DNA of 64,000 bases, taken from contig VICG01000005.1 in NCBI GenBank assembly GCA_008692225.1, positions 1,707,001 to 1,771,000 of the forward strand. The letters are read 5' to 3'. Source of the stretch: Monilinia fructicola (lineage: Eukaryota > Ascomycota > Leotiomycetes > Helotiales > Sclerotiniaceae). Position 1 is the stretch's first letter. Every line of letters starts with the position of its first letter. The notes below the pieces were generated by a model that was not told where the DNA came from, made no database searches, and worked only from the letters and a program-made list of their open reading frames with translations. Shown in pieces: positions 21,884 to 34,176 of this stretch. A program made the position numbers and the translations under genes.

Positions 21884-22727
21884 AGCTCGTTTTGTAAAGC
21901 TTATATAATATCTATTTATTTCTTAATTAAAAGTCTAATAAAATTAAAAAATTATATATTTAGAAAATAAGTAATCTATAGAATATAAGTATTTATTTTA
22001 ATATTATTTTATATATTATTTTAATTTATAATATTATTATAATATAATTATATACTGAATTTAAGTTTATATATTCTCGTATAAACCTTACGTAGTTTTT
22101 TTAGACTAATTAGCTTCTAGTTAATAAGACGTTTTAGAATATATAAAAGTTATAGATATTTTATTTCTAATATTTTTATTTTTAATTTTCTTCTTCTTTA
22201 TATTAATCTATATATTAATATTATTAATATTATTAAATTTTTAAAAGATCTAATAAAACCCTAAAACTTATATTATATTTATATAATTTTAGATTTTAAA
22301 ATTTAAATATAATTTAGATTTAAATTATTAGGTTTTTAAAAATCACTACTTATATAATAACTAGTATTCTTTTATAATTAATTTTTATAATATAAAGATT
22401 TAATATAAAGATACTAAAAACACTAAATCAATAATGTATATAAATTACATAAGATTATATTAAGGTTGTATTAAATAAATATAAGTTTTATATTCGCCTA
22501 TGCCTCTTTTAAAACCCGCCCGAGTAATGTGTATGCACTACGCCGCAATTTTAACAGTTGCCGCTTCCCTGTGTTACAACTCTACTGCACCTCCTACCAA
22601 GTATCAATCCGAACACGGCAGAGACTTGAAAACTTATATTGTGTTGCAGTATAAGAGCTCATCGGTTTGGGTCTTCTCAAATAAAATTACTTGCTGAATC
22701 GTTAATCGTTATTTATACCCGCACAAC

Positions 22728-24134
22728 ATGGCAAATCTAGAGGCTCAAGATATTTTGAAGACTCTCAGTACTCTGGTTTCAGACAGTTCTTTTGGGAGTA
22801 ATCCGAAGATTAAACAGGAAGCAGTGCGATTGAGCAAAGCACTCACGGCGACACTCGAAGAGCCTGAAAATGTTGCAATGGAACTTGCTTTCTCGGTGAC
22901 TGCTACAGGTCATTAAACCTTATCACTGAGACTAATATAGGGATAGACTTTCGTACCGATGAGCGCTAGAATTGCTGTGGACTTGAATCTTTTTGAGCAC
23001 ATTGCCAATCACGATGGGCCAATCACTGTTGCGCAACTCTCATCGCTCTCGGGAGCCGAGACATTATTGATAAGTACATACAGATATGTCGCATCAGTAT
23101 TTTAGACACCAACTGACAATCTCCCAGGTCGTATACTTAGACTTCTTTCTGAAGCAAAATTTGTCAAAGAAGTAGGTGAGGAGACTTGGGAGGCCACCCC
23201 TATCACCGTAGCCATGACATTGAAAGGCATTGCCGCGGGACACCGCATGCTGTACGTAGAAAGAACTTTCAATACTTACCATAACTTCTTCTAACAACCT
23301 TAGATTCAACACAAGTATGGCAGCTGCAATCAAAGCGCCGCAGTATTTTAGAGAAGCAGGATACAAATGCCCGACCAGCCCCCACGACGGACTCATGCAA
23401 TACGCGCATCATACCAAACTCCAAAGCTTTGATTACTTCTGCACGATGCCAAACAATGTCATTGGCGATTTCAACACCTTTATGGGAAGTACGATGGGAG
23501 CGCGAAAATATTGGCTCGATTGGTTTCCGGTCACAGAACGAGTACTTGGAGGAGCGAAGGCGGACGCTCCTCTAATTGTTGATGTTGGAGGTGGGAAAGG
23601 TCATGATATCGAGGCGTTCAACAAGAAATTTCCTGGGCGGGGAAAACTGGTTCTGCAGGATCAGCAACATGTCTTGGACGAGATTGAGGAACTAGATCCT
23701 ACGATTGAGCGGGTTGGATATAATTTCTTCACACCCCAACCTATCAAGAGTTCGTCTCACTCCTGTTTTCCGCCCCTTTCAGAGATCTTACCTATTTACT
23801 GACATCCCCAGATGCACGTGTGTACTTCTATCACCACATTCTCCACGATTGGTCTGATTATAAATGTCTTGAGATCCTGCAGAACCTCAAAGAAGCCATG
23901 AAGCCCGGCTATTCTAAATTACTAATTCATGACATGATATTACCAGAACAAGGGGCATCGACGTACCATGCGTTATTGGACTTGACAATGATGGCTTTTA
24001 ACAGTGGGATGGAGAGGACGGGGAAACAGTGGGTAGATTTACTGGAGAGAGCGGGGTTTGAGGTGGTAAAATTGTCTATGCCGGAGGATGAACCGGATGC
24101 TGATGGGATTGTGGAGGCGGTTCTTAAGGAGTAG
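22728..24134 (+). CDS. SAM-dependent O-methyltransferase (plant-type, family 2)
   Basis: Transfers a methyl group from S-adenosylmethionine to a hydroxyl of a small aromatic or polyketide-type substrate. Five exons, 22728-22895, 22947-23073, 23128-23251, 23304-23749 and 23812-24134, with 51-62 bp introns, give 395 aa. N-terminal winged-helix dimerisation region (PMSARIAVDLNLFEHIANHD); SAM-binding glycine motif LIVDVGGGKGHDIEAF; catalytic-base region YFYHHILHDWSD with His; then LLIHDMILPEQG and LLDLTMMAFNSGMERT, standard for this family. All splice junctions keep the frame open. It starts about 250 bp after the repeat island. No synthase or oxidase neighbours suggest a pathway, so the substrate cannot be named. 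Confidence 0.9.
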
Positions 24135-24923
24135 ACTCTAAAGGGATGAATGGCTGAAGAGATTATGTAGCAGATTTAGGAAGGGAGGGAAGAGAGGCTA
24201 CTTAGGCATTGTTACCATTCCATATCCCAATGTTTTCCCGTACCAATATCCTATCTTCCAAAGTCAAGTGTTTAAAGACACATTCAGGTTTGTGGAAAAA
24301 CTTAGTCTGTTGTAATTCTAGATCCAATCCACTAAATCTTTTCCGTTCAAGTTCTTTGGAATTTTGAAGCACTGCTTTTTTTTTATGGAAACCCCAACAT
24401 TATCTCTTATATTGGAATTCTGTTGAGCAAAAATTTTAGGCTTGTGATGTTCGGAGACTTTGAAGTTGGGGAAATTGGTCAGTAGTTTGAATACAACATT
24501 GGATATGGGGGATTGATTGGGTATTTTGGTGTACCGCTTGAGAGAACCAAGAGGTAAGAAAATCTTAGTTGATTATTGGAAACCCCTCTATGTGGATCAG
24601 AAACTATTCACATCCAAGCACACTTGTGGCGAGATTGTTAGAGTTATCACGTGGAATAGATCGAAAGGGCTGGGTATCAATATAGGGATCACATCGATCG
24701 TATCAAAAGTAACATATAGCAAGCAATCTATCAAATTTAAAACTCCTGCTCAGATTCTCGTTATGAATCGTAAAGTGATCCCACAATGCGGTTTGGGTAT
24801 CGTTGAACGCCTGCCATGCGAAATATGTAAGACTCCTATGCTGTACGCCCGTCCTCCCTAAAACTGTCAATCAACTCACTATGCAACATAACACGCCATA
24901 CAGTTGTTGTTCTGTTATTCGAT
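24135..24923. other. Convergent spacer, no supported gene
   Basis: 790 bp between two convergent genes. A frame at 24517-24861 (+) begins at a TTG, has no upstream ATG exon that I can see and no recognisable motif, so I do not call it. Confidence 0.45.
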
Positions 24924-25912
24924 TTAGATAAACGGGGCAAACTTTGTACGTCCACCAAATCTATCCAAATCATCCTGTTGGGACTGATCCATATCTACAT
25001 CATCATCTTCTTCCACCTCAAGTCGTCTTTTTGACTTCAATGAGATAGTCGCATCAGCCTGTCGATTTTGGGTGACGCTTCTTCTTGCTTCGAGAAGTTG
25101 GTGGTAATTGAGCAACGTATGTTTCATCTCATCATCGAAAGCAACACAAAATCGCTGATTTTGTACATATTGTATCGCTTGAACTAGACCTAATTCATAA
25201 GTCGCCATTAGGTATGCTACAGCAACAGCAGCAGATCGCTCATTCCCAGATTCGCAGAAGAGAAGAACTTTTGGTGTAGCAGTCAATGGCAGACTATGTA
25301 TGCCGTGAGGATAACGGTGTCGAAATACTCGAATGAGATGGTCATTTATGGTCTGTATGGCTCGAGGGAAGGCGGCGATAAGTTCCATATTTCCACTGAC
25401 ATCAACGGCACCATCTTCGATCCCCAATTGCTGTGCAACCTTTGCGCCACTCAGCATTCTTGCTTGTGCTGTCATGGTATCTCTGATCACAAGTAGCATT
25501 GTGATTCCTTCTCGTTTCAATGTTTCAATATCTCTCGCGCCCGATGAAGGCCCAAGATAAAGGAAGGATAAGATCGCTTGAATGCGGCGTCGCATTTCGT
25601 ATTTCCAGTCTGACCTTTCCACTGAAACATTTTGTCCTTGTGTGATTATGCTCAATATCTCTCGAGTTTCTTGTTCGTCACCAAGTCCGCGATATTCCGA
25701 AAGAACAATCTGAGCACTGGTACCGAGAACAGGTGGTATATGAATATGGGGTGGAGATGGAGGCTATAGCATGTTAACATTAATCAGTACTGATCGGGGA
25801 AACATACTCTCCAAGAATATAATGCAGTGGGAGTGGTTCCATGCTCCACAGCCCTAAAGTCTTTTAAATTCATACTTGACTCTGTACCTGACTCCATTGT
25901 AGGCGGCATCAT
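24924..25912 (-). CDS. Dual-specificity/STYX-like protein phosphatase
   Basis: Two exons, 25808-25912 and 24924-25763, with a 44 bp intron give 314 aa. The phosphatase core begins at about residue 90 (RRIQAILSFLYLGPSSGARD) and carries the P-loop LLFCESGNERSAAVAVAYLM, which matches CxxGxxRS. The residue before the Cys is Phe instead of the usual His. The Cys and Arg needed for a cysteinyl-phosphate mechanism are present, so the protein may be active or a STYX-like phosphate-binding protein. The C-terminal 60 residues are basic then acidic (KSKRRLEVEEDDDVDMD), likely disordered. Start at the first of two adjacent ATGs (25910-25912). The frame is intact. Confidence 0.85.
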
Positions 25913-26608
25913 TGCGTAGGACAATAAAAAGCAATCCGGAAATTACCACGCGTGTATCTGGAAGAGCTTGGAGATCTGCAGGTGAGATTTCAGAGGGAGA
26001 AAAAGAGTTGAGGTAAGAAGATATTATGGGAAGTCTGAGGTTGTTTTCGAAAGAAACTCTTGTTACCTAGGTATGTATGTACCTGGAGAATAATTCTCGC
26101 CAACACGCCTTGGAACTGGAAGTGATTGTTGACAGACTAGACCCAAGATCATATATCAGTGAATATATAACTTGCTAGGTCATGTCACTGTACAGTTCAG
26201 AGTTGAGAAGGCATTGTACAATACCCATGAACCGTTTTGATCAACTGTCTTGGTCTCTGATGATATCATGTTAATATCAAGGGCAACATTCTGGAGTATC
26301 GTAAGTACCTAGGTAGCTGAAGGTAGCTATAGGATAGGTAGTTCTTTCTTTCTTTCTCTCTTTCTCTCTTTCTTCCCTTCTTTCTTTCTTTCTTTCTTTC
26401 TTTCTGTAGCCTTACCTACTTACCTACTTACCTACCTACCCATGGTATGATATGGTTGGTAATCTGATAATCTGTCGGTATATAGTTTATCCGGCAAAGC
26501 TCGGACATTTCATCGCAATATGGCTTGTGCCTCATCATATTAATTAATACCTAACTCCCATCTGTCGGCTTCGGGGGGTGAAGCTTCCAAGCTACAAACA
26601 ACAACAAA
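25913..26608. promoter_or_regulatory. Divergent intergenic region with microsatellites
   Basis: About 700 bp shared by two divergent genes (phosphatase -, END3 +). It includes a (TTTC)n tract at about 26342-26404 and a (TACC/TTAC)n tract with CTACCTACC at 26410-26442, plus scattered CCTAGGTA boxes (26068 and 26308 areas). Any promoter role is inferred from position only. Confidence 0.6.
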
Positions 26609-27929
26609 ATGTCCAACAAACGTATTGAACAGAGCGAAATTGAAAAATATTGGGAGATCTTTGCATCTTTATCCAATGGTGGAACACATCTGACTGGTGC
26701 GCAGGCAGCTCCAGTCCTGAAAAATAGTCAATTACGAGATGATCAACTGGAGCGGATATGGGATTTGGCAGATGTGGACAACGATGGGAATCTAGATTTT
26801 GAGGAGTTTTGTGTGGCTATGAGATTGATTTTCGATCTTGTGAATGGGGTACGATAATTCCACATCAGAAATCCTAGGATAGGTCTTAATATGAGAATCT
26901 TCTAGGAATATGCAGATGTACCTCCAGCACTACCTGACTGGCTTGTTCCGGAATCGAAGGCACATTTAGTCCAGGCCAACCGAGCCCTTACTGGAAGACA
27001 AGTCCAATTCGAACGCGTTGAGGATGATGACGATACTCCTGGTTTGAAAGATGGTTTTGATTGGTATATGAGCCCATCGGACAAGTCGAAATACGAAGAG
27101 ATATATTCTGCGAATAGGGATGGCCGAGGGGATATCACTTGTAAGTGCATGGGTGCTATGACATGTTTCCAATTGAGTCTGACCCCGTCAAGTCGAATCT
27201 CTAGATACTCTCTACTCTTCACTTGAAGTTCCAGACACCGATATTCGCTCAGCCTGGAACTTAATTAATCCATCTGCTGCTCCCGCCATTTCAAAAGATG
27301 CCACTCTTGCCTTCCTACATATACTCAATAATCGGCACGAAGGATATCGCATCCCCAGAACCGTTCCTCCGTCGCTCCGAGCAAGTTTCGAACGAAATCA
27401 AATCGATTATCAAATAGATAACCAGCGTGTAGCATCGCCGGCGCAAAAATGGGGCGCTACTGGTGAAGAAACAAGTACGGGTCGTAAGGCTAAATTCGGA
27501 GAGACTTATATGAGTCGACTTGGAATAGGTGGGAAGAGTAATTACAGACCTGCGGGTACTGATTTTTCGGGCACGAAAACTACCGAGGATTGGGAGGAAG
27601 TAAGACTGAAGAAACAACTTGCCGAGCTTGAAGCCAAGATTGAAAAGGTTGAATCTGCAGCCGCAGCAAGATCTGGCGGACGGCGGGATACCAAACCAGC
27701 CCTAGTCAAGAGAGAGTTGGAACAGCTACTGGATTACAAACGCCGGGAATTGCGAGATTTAGAATCTGGTGAGGGTAGGAGTAAAGTTGGTGCCAGCTTA
27801 AAGGGGGTCGCAGATGAGATTGATACAGTGAAGGAACAGGTCGATGGGTTAGAAGCACATTTGAGGTCACGAGAAGAGGCTTTGGAGGAATTGAAGCGGG
27901 AGATTGAGAATGAGAAGAGCAGTCGATAG
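26609..27929 (+). CDS. END3: Actin cytoskeleton-regulatory complex protein End3
   Basis: EH-domain subunit of the Pan1-End3-Sla1 endocytic coat/actin complex at cortical patches. Three exons, 26609-26848, 26906-27140 and 27205-27929, give 399 aa, the usual End3 size. EH domain 1 is at residues 8-100 with the EF-hand [13 protein letters not shown]; the conserved link [20 protein letters not shown] follows. The second EH-like domain contains [17 protein letters not shown] and [15 protein letters not shown]; then comes the End3-specific [20 protein letters not shown] block. The C-terminal 110 residues are coiled coil ([32 protein letters not shown]). Frame intact. The second intron's acceptor at 27204 was chosen because it restores the frame into SSLEVPDTD. 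Confidence 0.95.
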
Positions 27930-28206
27930 ATTTATTCACTATACTAATACCATTTTTTACAAGCAGGCCCAGCGGTGTTACTCTCATGGATTTAGCAATA
28001 GTGTCGCTATTTCGTAATATTGTATAATTCTTTGATAGAGCTATAAGATATTGTGCGAGCTAAGCTAGTTTTGCCAGTGAATAAGGTCTCGCTTTTCTCT
28101 CATGGGACTGCCTTATGATATGCTGGGTAGTATAGTTTGTTCGTGATAGACTGGTTGTGACAACACTGTCACGAGACACACAACACTTCCTTCGCACTCA
28201 TATTTC
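27930..28206. other. Convergent spacer
   Basis: Short interval between the END3 stop and the stop of the two-TM gene on the other strand; nothing recognised. Confidence 0.4.
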
Positions 28207-28689
28207 CTATTTGGAGTTGGCTAGTAACGGCGTCTTTTCATCGTCCGCCGTAATTTTCATCACATCGCTCTCTGCCGGTCTAACTGTCAACCCCCATCTC
28301 GATCCTCCCTTCTTCCACACAACTCTCTCTCCCCATGGCGTCCACCATCCATTCAGTGCCACTATCTGCATCAAAATTCCCAATATCGAGATGATGAGGG
28401 CAAAACAGACTATCGCATTCTTAGCCGAGCTTGCGGGTTCCGGAGGTTGCGTAATTGGACCTGCCAAGGTGATGTCAGTTGTTGAGGAGAGAGGATGACA
28501 ATGAACGATAGCAGCGGGACAATAGCATTTCTCCTCGTGGATAACACCACCGGGACATGTCGGAATTGGCCTGGGAGGCTCTTCGCCGTTGATAAAATAT
28601 ATCATTAGGGATATCATAGTGGTCCAGAAGAATATCACCGTAACAGCGACAATGACAAGGAACTTGCCCTTTTCGCCGGAGTTAGACAT
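28207..28689 (-). CDS. Two-TM membrane protein, unknown function
   Basis: Single-exon 160-aa frame starting MSNSGEKGKFLVIVAV. TM1 is at residues 10-33 (FLVIVAVTVIFFWTTMISLM), followed by a loop with Pro/Cys (PTCPGGVIHEEKCYCPAAIV) whose four cysteines suggest a lumenal or extracellular disulfide-bonded loop. TM2 is at about residues 90-112 (AIVCFALIISILGILMQIVAL), then a basic, Trp-containing cytosolic tail (GWWTPWGERVVWKKGG) ending with an acidic segment and PLLANSK. I do not recognise the family. The alternating hydrophobic/Cys layout and intact frame support a real gene. Confidence 0.65.
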   Translation of the reverse strand: MSNSGEKGKFLVIVAVTVIFFWTTMISLMIYFINGEEPPRPIPTCPGGVIHEEKCYCPAAIVHCHPLSSTTDITLAGPITQPPEPASSAKNAIVCFALIISILGILMQIVALNGWWTPWGERVVWKKGGSRWGLTVRPAESDVMKITADDEKTPLLANSK

Positions 28690-31600
28690 TTCGATCTTAT
28701 TTATTGGAGTGGGTGTAGATTAGTTTGGTGGTCTGGTAAATTCTCGTGGAGGGTCAACGTAAGCGACAAGGTGTTCAAAAATTCAGGAAGCCAAGTTGGT
28801 TTCCGGTCTATTATATATGTGTAATGGAGATGTGGGAAGCCGATGATTCAAAAACATGTCATTATCATACTCATATACACGTGGCCCTTGAAGCTATTAT
28901 GCAGAGCAAAGACTTCATTGCAATTCACTCCAAAACCAACAAAAAACTCTCCCAATCTTCAAATGATATCTTTTTTCACAACTGTAACTTTTATGTCTCA
29001 TGTGTACTGATCCTATGCCACGTTGTCGGCTGCATGTTGTGAGTCAAACACTCACTTCTTTTTTCCTACTTCTTCGCTATACAGTCACGTCTCACCAAGT
29101 TGACTGAACCGAAAGTTCTATGAGGACTTGACCCATGCATCCTCCCTCGGTAAGCCAACCAACTTGCTCAAAAACTAACCCGAGCATTTCATCCTCATGA
29201 TCAAAAGTGCGGCTCGTATAGCAATTTTCACTCGGCATTCGCCCCCTTCAATGATACTATTACCGCGAGCAGTCGTACCTGTAATTTTATGAGACCCCGG
29301 GCTAGTTCTGTCAGTATCTTCAACTGCTTTGGGCAAAGGGTAGAGTGCACCTGAAGTAATTTAGTTAAATTTTCATAGAATAATCAAACACCCCGTTATT
29401 CTATACGATAAACCACTCTCATGCCATGAAAGTTGACATGATTTACTTATATGCCATATAGACTCTGCTACTCCTTTACAAATTCTACCTCTCACCATTG
29501 ATCCTACTTTTGATTAGATATTCTAACATTCCGCCGTACATTCTGTTGATTTATCTTAGATTCTATAGTATGGATTCAATGTGGCATGAGAGTGATTTGC
29601 CGTATATTTCATAAGGTAAAGTAAATACCTCATAAATATACGACGAGCATAGGTAAACTTGCGGGTATATGTATACATGATCCTCTATTATAGAATTCAC
29701 CTGATGTTGCATGTTAATGATCCTAAGTTATGATTTGATATCTTCGAATGTTCATTGCAATTAGGGATGATTAACTCTAAGTTTAGATAATTACATAGGA
29801 CGATGATATAATGAATACCTAAAGTGAAATCTTTATCACTTGGGTTTATAGGGTAAATACCCGACTATATGATATAGAGCAAACGAAATTCTATAAGAGG
29901 TCAAATACCCCGGGTCCAGGTAGGGTGCTGACTTTGATCTTCAATATGGAATCTTGCATCGTCTCCCACTCAGTTTCCAGCGACACCTCTCCTTCCTCCA
30001 ATCTGACTGGTAATTGCTTCCTCGAGATGTTTTCCAAACCGAGATTTGACAGGGCACTCCCCAGCTGGTCAAGTCACAAACTTTAGGCTTTGGTTGTTAG
30101 CATCAGAAACTTGCTGATCTCGCTCGGAACCGGGTTCGTCGTGGCCTCTGAGCAGAGCGATAACTTTTCCAACGAGTCGAAAATAAAGAAGATATATTTT
30201 ATCATCTTGCGCTCATCGCCATTGATGTGCAAGGCCATTCAAATTTTGGATCCTCATAAACTTTGCCTTCTTGCCCTCTCTTTCTAGGATATCTTGCGGC
30301 AATCTCGCAAATTTTATGGCTTCTCTTCTTTGACTGTGGAGGAATTTCATCAGAGTCATGAACTTGAACGTGTGTTTCGTTGGTCGTGACGAAGAGCTTC
30401 GCTTTTTGACGCGAAGCGGTTCTAACCCTTTCTTGATCAATGTTTGCTATGGAATTTTCTTGCTCTTCGACGGGAACAAGAGCCCTCAATGGGTTTCCCG
30501 GAGTCATCGAACTTACGAAAAAAAAATCTGAGTTGTGGGAGATAGAGTTTGATATGATAGTGTTTGTCTCAAAATTTATGTTTGTATCTTTAGGGACATT
30601 GATAGGTTTGAATGTATCTACTCAACTGCTGGAGAATTTGTCAGTAAGTTATCACCAATAACCGAGCCTGCTACTTCCACCATAGAAGATCTTTCAGGAT
30701 GTTGAGTCAGGGTACGTATTCAACAATATGACTGTTCCAGCAAAAGTTTCTGGGTGAGTAGGAATTATTGGTAACTGGTATTGATAAATCCCAAACAGTT
30801 ACTTGTCATGAGGGACAGTTTCATTTCTATTATACAATATAATACTTCGACACTGCCAAAATCGATTCAACACATCACTCGGGTCTGCACATAACGGAAG
30901 CACTACTTTCAATACACTTGTGACTTGCATCCAGTATCTGTACGCACCAAAGTAACTCTTGCTTTAAATCCCATAGCTTTTCTTGATTTGCACTATAGAG
31001 CAGGCTGAGACAACCTGCACTTGATCTTGTGTATCATTGTCGAAAGTTCTCGAGTTCTACATCTGAGCATCTTCGCCAACCGTTGTATCTGGGATACCAC
31101 TAACCAAGGCCAAGATACTTGGCTCGCAGAAGCCCAGGAGCAATAAGTACTTTCTTTTTTCAAAATATTCTTCTGCTCATAGTGACCATATCGAGGGTTC
31201 TGAGTAAGTTCATTCAGAAAACATTCTAGGTGGCAGGCATGATAATCAGCTGAACAACTGGGGAATCATATGGATTTCCGGTTGTTGGATATTCATATTA
31301 TCGTAGCAGAAGCAGCCCACACATACATCTGCTCATTCAATACAAACCTCAAATAATCAAGGGTAGGTGTTCTGCACTTAAATTGTTAAGAGTTGGATTA
31401 AGTTCAAAGGTAATCGCGTAATTAAACTTGAGATCACTCGCTTCAGAATTCAAAATAAAGGGGTTAAAGATATTTCAGAGCTAATCAACTTTCTCTAATC
31501 TAAATAATTCGCCAATAATAATTTAAAACGAAGGGGTTGAACACATTCTTAAGCCAATTAATCTCTAAAGATTAAAACTATTCGCTTTATGATTCATAAT

Positions 31601-32518
31601 AAAGGGTTTAAGAATACTCTCAAGCTGATATTTGAAGATTGAATCATTCGCTTTATGATCCAAAAATGAAGGGGCTAGCTGGAGATGTTTTTGACCCAAT
31701 TTTCTTTGATCGAGATAATTCGCATGAGGGGTAAATACTTGTTATATGGTTGTGCGGCCAGAAAGCATATACATCAATCAGTATACTAAAATAAGGGAGG
31801 AAAGATTAATTATACCACTTTTATGAGAAGTTATATTTCTTAGTCTATATTCTAATAATCATTACGCACTAATCCCAATAAGAATATACCAGGTAACTGA
31901 TACTAATAATCGTTTTATCGCTATAAATATCACAGATTAAACGTATTCGATACTGTACTGTACATTATAATGGACTAGCTCTTGCAATAAGCATCTCAAA
32001 CATTATTCAAGGGGATTAGGTTACGGATTGTTTTACTTTAATCTTAATTTTTTCCACCCACCTAAACACATTGATTATAAACGCATCGCATAATCCATAG
32101 TTCTATAGCTTAACTATAATTAGATCACATCAATTATGGATTACTACCACTACTATATCTCAATAGAAGTCTCGGCAAAATCTATTATACTGGGTTTTAT
32201 CGTACATTGTGCTGATTTGAATACTTTATGGCGGCACGGGTATCCTGTAGGACAATAACCCACAGCACAATTATCTTATTAATCTGCGTTTCAGTGTATG
32301 TAGGCTCATACTGTATGGAATTGTGGCGCAGTTTTGCAAGACAAGAGGGAACTGCTTACTAAATGACGTACTATCACGTGATAGTAATGGGCTTTCAGCC
32401 TTGCATACATGGCCTCGCAATTTACTCGCCCCTCATAACTTGAAGCAATAGAGGCTTTCAGTGATCACGGCCATTTGAAACCCAGCTTCATGATTCACAC
32501 GGAATTCAAATTGAAACA
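28690..32518. other. 3.8-kb gene-poor interval
   Basis: No convincing gene. The frame 30202-30507 (-, 101 aa, Lys/Arg/Glu-rich) begins with ATG but has no motif or splice support. The interval is AT-leaning with isolated CCCGGG-containing stretches, and holds the ~70-bp repeat listed separately. Confidence 0.5.
31433..31738 (+). repeat. Degenerate ~70-bp tandem repeat, 4 copies plus a partial
   Basis: Units begin near 31433, 31504, 31577, 31643 and 31715. Each starts with ATxATTCGCTTTATGATTCA or a variant, continues with AAAATAAAGGGGTTAA, then a diverged stretch with AAGCCAATTAATCT-like sequence and GATTAAA. Identity between units is roughly 60-75% by eye, so the array is old. No ORF crosses it. 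Confidence 0.75.
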
Positions 32519-33754
32519 ATGTCAGCAAATCAAATACCAAACCTTCTCTCATTGCGAGGCGGACCGCGGTCGCGTGGCAGAAGTAGAGGTCAGGGGCTAC
32601 GAGACCCTTTGAATCCTCATCTGGAGGTTTCTTCGAACCGTAGAGATAATGCCATTCAAGGTACCGATACAGATGCAGCTGTATCTCGCCTCAGTGCAGT
32701 TAATCTTGGATATCTCGATGATCCTTTTGCTCGTTATTTTGTCAACGGGAGTGGAACACGAAGGCTTCCAATCATAAACAGAGGTTCGTTAGCCTTCGTT
32801 TCTGCGAGTGCAGTCCACTGACCTGTTCGGAACCAGCTAATCTGTGACTTGAAATAGGTACATATTCACGTACTACTGCTCTAGACCTCCTCATCGAAAG
32901 TTTTTTTATCGCAAGCCGACACTCCTACTCCACATCCAAAACAAATAATATCTTTAGGAGCAGGTACAGACACTCGCTATTTTCGCCTTCGAGCGAAGGA
33001 CTTACACAAGAATGTCATTTACCATGAGTTTGATTTTCCATCAGTGTGCGCTGCAAAAAGTCGATTAATACAGCAACATCATGCAGACCTTGTTGGCACT
33101 GAAAGGTTCTTCGAGTTGGAACAAAAAGATAGCCAGGCTGCAGAGCATGCTACGACTTTCGGACCACAGGGAAGTATAGAATGGGGATTTAGCCGCACAC
33201 TTGATGGTCAACCAGAGGTTGGTTATGTGTGCCATCCTTTAGACCTCCGGAACCTGTCTGCTATAACTGATCTCGATTCATTTCATGGCATCAAAAACAA
33301 TCTTCCCACACTGATAATATCAGAATGTTGTTTGTGTTATCTTGAGGTGGATACTGCACAGAACGTGATAAAGTGGTTCGCAGACAAGATCCCAAGTATT
33401 GGGATCGTTCTTTATGAGCCAGTCGGAGTACACGATGCATTTGGGCAGATGATGGTAGAAAATCTTGCGTCGAGAGGGATTGTTATGCCTACGGTGCAGA
33501 AGTATAAAACACTTAAGGATCAGAAAGATAGGTTGGCCGGTCTTGGATTCAGTACTATGGAGGGTGGCACCAATGCCATTAGCATACAAGATGTCTGGGA
33601 AAATTGGGTTTCAGACAGGGAGAGAGAGAGGTTGGATAGACTTGAAGGCTTAGATGAAGTTGAGGAGTGGCTACTATTGGCGAGACACTATTCTGTCGTC
33701 TGGGGATGGTCCGCCGATTTGGGATTTGAGGGGCTACAAGCGCTGCATCTTTGA
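32519..33754 (+). CDS. PPM1: Leucine carboxyl methyltransferase (PP2A methyltransferase) Ppm1/LCMT1, one frame break
   Basis: Methylates the C-terminal leucine of the PP2A catalytic subunit, controlling holoenzyme assembly. Exons 32519-32783 and 32858-33754, intron 74 bp. Recognisable order: [38 protein letters not shown], the SAM-binding [37 protein letters not shown], then [38 protein letters not shown] and the C-terminal [13 protein letters not shown]. The frame is broken at the T7 run 32901-32907: with six T the sequence reads directly from IESF into [17 protein letters not shown]. All other parts are intact. Corrected length is about 386 aa, typical for fungal Ppm1. Confidence 0.92.
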
Positions 33755-34176
33755 ACCGTGAGTTCAGACTGGCCCATGGGTCTTCAAAGATATAAGAGAC
33801 TGCTCTAGGTCGAAAATGTTCTCTCTCATTACTACCAGTCTGCAAACTCAAACCACACGCACTTCTACCCTAGTGGCTGATGTTTCCAAGACATATTACC
33901 GCGTCATCTATTACCGTGAATCTTTTTCTGGGAGTGTTCCTTGCGTCCTATGCCAGAAGCGTTCGTAGCACCCACCGTGCAATTACGTCTTACCACTAAG
34001 ATTCAAGTCCAGGAAGACATGGCCTCTCGTCCGAAGCTCCTCCACAGAGCTTTTGTCTAGCATCCTATCTTGCTCCGCAGCGATATCCCCCAACAGTCGC
34101 CAATTAGTTTCCTCCTTAACACCTCTGTCTTCCTACCGATAAACCGCTACTTATCATTCTTTCGCCAGAAGAAAAC
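33755..34176. other. Spacer, nothing recognised
   Basis: 422 bp downstream of PPM1 with no open frame of note; pyrimidine-rich between 34020 and 34140, compatible with the leader of a downstream gene. Confidence 0.35.

Larger units (their letters stand above)
16370..22480. repeat. AT-rich, RIP-like nested repeat island
   Basis: About 6.1 kb of very AT-rich DNA with almost no codable frame, interrupted by short GC-richer remnants. Repeated blocks recur inside it and are listed separately. Copies differ mainly by C/T and G/A changes, and TpA is abundant, as expected of RIP-mutated transposons. One host repeat appears twice: its right end at about 16790-16880 plus 18815-18900 (split by an inserted element) and, uninterrupted, at about 22365-22530, where both share a block reading TTTTATATTCGCCTAT and a GCCCGAGTA/GCTCGAGTA end. 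Most likely old retrotransposons and MITEs. Confidence 0.8.

Noticed and set aside
30202..30507. 101-aa minus-strand ORF rich in Lys/Arg/Glu
   Set aside because: Starts with ATG but has no family resemblance or neighbouring exons; two overlapping frames of similar length on the same strand suggest chance.
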